64,000 bases of DNA from Caenorhabditis remanei (taxonomy: Eukaryota; Nematoda; Chromadorea; Rhabditida; Rhabditidae): the NCBI RefSeq assembly GCF_010183535.1, contig NC_071328.1:2976001-3040000 (forward strand), given 5' to 3'. Below, piece after piece: positions 62,701 through 64,000 of this stretch; positions within the stretch are counted from its first letter, which is position 1, and every line of letters begins with the position of its first letter. Both the position numbers and the translations under genes were made by a program. A model generated the notes under the pieces. The model saw only the letters and a program-made list of their open reading frames with translations, searched no databases and had not been told where the DNA came from.

Positions 62701-62923
62701 TTCCGCGCCGCCTCCTCGCACATTTGGTGTACCTGGTAAGGAGTCTGGCTACTAAACTAGCATCGGGGGTTCGATTCCGATTGAGTGCTATTATTTTTTG
62801 TTTTTTGTAACAATCACAACGGTATTCTTATTTTCAATTTTCACTCACCCCATAATTAAACCCACTCTTCGAATCACCACAAATCTTGCAACTGCGCTCT
62901 TCTGGAGACAAGTTGTAGTGCAT
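59761..62923 (-). CDS. Nuclear hormone receptor (nematode NHR family)
   Basis: Three exons: 62923-62849, 62430-61764, 60020-59761 (TGA), 333 aa, phases consistent. The ATG follows GATTCCAGGCAAA, a likely trans-splice site. The DNA-binding domain is at the N terminus: first zinc finger CKIC..CNSC (residues 12-32) with P-box CNSCKMFFRR, second finger CKKEGKCDFRQVKCRFCRFHQC (C48-C69), whose internal spacing looks about three residues shorter than usual. A short hinge leads to a ligand-binding domain of helical sequence (YDWAVINQLTCIDFATKF; LNEIRCSLIGRIIELNVTEE; HYCVLENSTGG) of the nematode supplementary type. Ligand and targets cannot be inferred. Intron 1 holds a tRNA-like foldback; intron 2 (1.7 kb) holds a tandem duplication of repeats. 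Confidence 0.92.
60135..61720. repeat. Palindromic repeats with a 640-bp tandem duplication in nhr intron 2
   Basis: A first palindrome copy lies at about 60135-60450. Then two direct copies of a unit of about 640 bp run 60446-61085 and 61088-61720. Each holds GCAATATTTAATACAAATGTA, CACCACTTTCACTTTGGAGT, a GGGCGCAGAGAAACGCGACA centre and CAAGGGCGGTTTGTACCAAA. Confidence 0.8.
62530..62826. mobile_element. Foldback element with tRNA-like arms (copy 2)
   Basis: It lies in nhr intron 1. Right arm (+): TGGTGTACCTGGTAAGGAG, CTACTAAACTAGCATC, GGGGGTTCGATTCC. Left arm, minus strand: the same order with GGTTCGATTCCCAG. The arms pair over about 130 bp around a GCGCGGAAC..GTTCCGCGC centre. Confidence 0.8.
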
Positions 62924-62939
62924 TTTGCCTGGAATCTTT

Positions 62940-64000
62940 ATTTAAATAAGGAAAAATAAAAGCCTCACTGAACAAATAATTTCTAGACTAAGATAAAGAT
63001 AGTCAGAATCTGAGAACGTGCAAAAATATTTCCAGACAGAAACGGAAAGATGTAGTGTACTAATCAGAAGCTATTGGTGTTGGATGTCTTAAAAGATTTC
63101 CTCGTTAATTTTTGACATCCAGAGATTACGGAACTTCCGATTTGGATTATTGGAGGAGAGGGAACTTCCAGTTTAAGAAAATCTTGCTGATTTTTTAAAA
63201 ACTACAAGAGATGAAAATGACAAAGTTTGACAGCCCGTTGCAGTCCACCAAATTGTCCCTTTTATTCAAAATTCGTATATGTTATAGAGCAAGTCCTGAT
63301 CTCCATTTTTGTAGTTGACAACTTTTCGGTAGCTCTTCACGTTTTCGAGATATACTACTTTAAAGATTGCAACCTGAAGAGCGGCTCGAGGGAGAGGGAA
63401 GGGGAAGAGACGCAGAGAAGCGAGACGCCCTCCTCGTTTCACGTGCTCTCTCGCCCCTAACTTCGAGGGCGCATATCTCGAAAGCGTGAAGAGCTACCAA
63501 AAAGTTGACAACTACAAAAATGGAGAGCTTGTTTTGATCAACTCAACCAATATAATTTTGTGGCCACTGGGCAACAATAAAAGTATTTATTTTTTTGTCA
63601 AAAATAATTTAAGAATCGACTAAGAATCTATCATTGATATACTGTAACTTCCTAAGGAAGCTTAGCACGATAAATTCGTCAACTACAAAAATGAAGAAAA
63701 CATACATTTTCTATGACATATCACAAAACCAGTGATGGCGAATCAGAAAATTTAGTCAAAATCACGATAGTAGCAAAAATTCAGCCGAGTTACGGGTATA
63801 CTGTGGCTTTCCAGAGAAATTTTGCTTTGATGGCCTAGAAAACCGAATTTTTAGGGTGTTAAGTCATCAAAATTATATTTATCTTGAAGAAAAAGCGTAT
63901 AATTTTTTGAATTTATTTAAAAGTTTGAGTTTTGCGGGAATAAATACTATTTTAAGTTGATGGCCTAGTGTTCACACAATTTGAGGTTCTAGGTCACCAA
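62940..64000. other. Region upstream of nhr; one palindromic repeat, no gene
   Basis: A GCATATCTCGAAAGCGTG palindrome sits at about 63215-63570. The rest is AT-rich. The nhr promoter should lie in the first few hundred bases. Confidence 0.5.

Noticed and set aside
62700..62790. A genuine tRNA gene (and 15430-15500, 15600-15670)
   Set aside because: A- and B-box words are present but the acceptor stem pairs over only about four bases and the anticodon loop is irregular. Better read as tRNA-derived arms of a foldback element.

Overview
This is nuclear DNA of a Caenorhabditis-type nematode. Exons are short and in phase. Several introns are, or once were, about 45-55 nt. Acceptors follow the TTTTCAG/TTTCCAG pattern, gene starts sit just behind such sites as expected for spliced-leader trans-splicing, and three proteins match nematode families (DRH-3, MES-2, a nematode nuclear hormone receptor). 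I cannot name the species.

Layout. 96-11691 (+): 3' two thirds of drh-3, a RIG-I-like dsRNA helicase of the germline small-RNA pathway. 15218-16832 (+): small single-pass membrane protein. 18.4-19.8 kb: 654-bp tandem duplication with an LTR-like segment. 20.4-20.8 kb (-): possible frameshifted helical protein. 25069-30748 (+): SUV39-type SET-domain protein. 31.4-31.9 kb: decayed LINE. 34.1-35.9 kb: coding-like fragments. 38188-38483 (-): signal-peptide/TM microprotein. 39187-47566 (-): mes-2, the E(z) H3K27 methyltransferase. 48.7-49.0 kb (+): pseudogene. 49250-56775 (-): Sec14-spectrin protein (SESTD1-like). 59761-62923 (-): nuclear hormone receptor.

The gene models were built by hand from splice sites and reading phase. 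All junctions keep frame, except for one extra A in drh-3 just before its Walker A motif.

Most of the rest is nonautonomous DNA transposons, largely palindromic and often nested. Several families can be defined from this window alone by their ends and target-site duplications (TSDs): CAGAGTTG ends with 8-bp TSDs and an internal GGAAGT-type minisatellite; CAKACTTG ends with GGCCC-rich interiors and 8-bp TSDs; CAAGGGAA ends with 3-bp TNA TSDs; CACAGGG-like ends with 6-bp TSDs; and CAGTACCG ends with a TA TSD. One of the last has landed inside a splice donor of the SET gene. A foldback element with tRNA-like (A-box/B-box) arms occurs twice, each time in an intron.

Three of the genes (drh-3, the SET gene, mes-2) belong to families that act in germline RNA-directed or chromatin silencing, and their introns hold the longest hairpin elements seen here.
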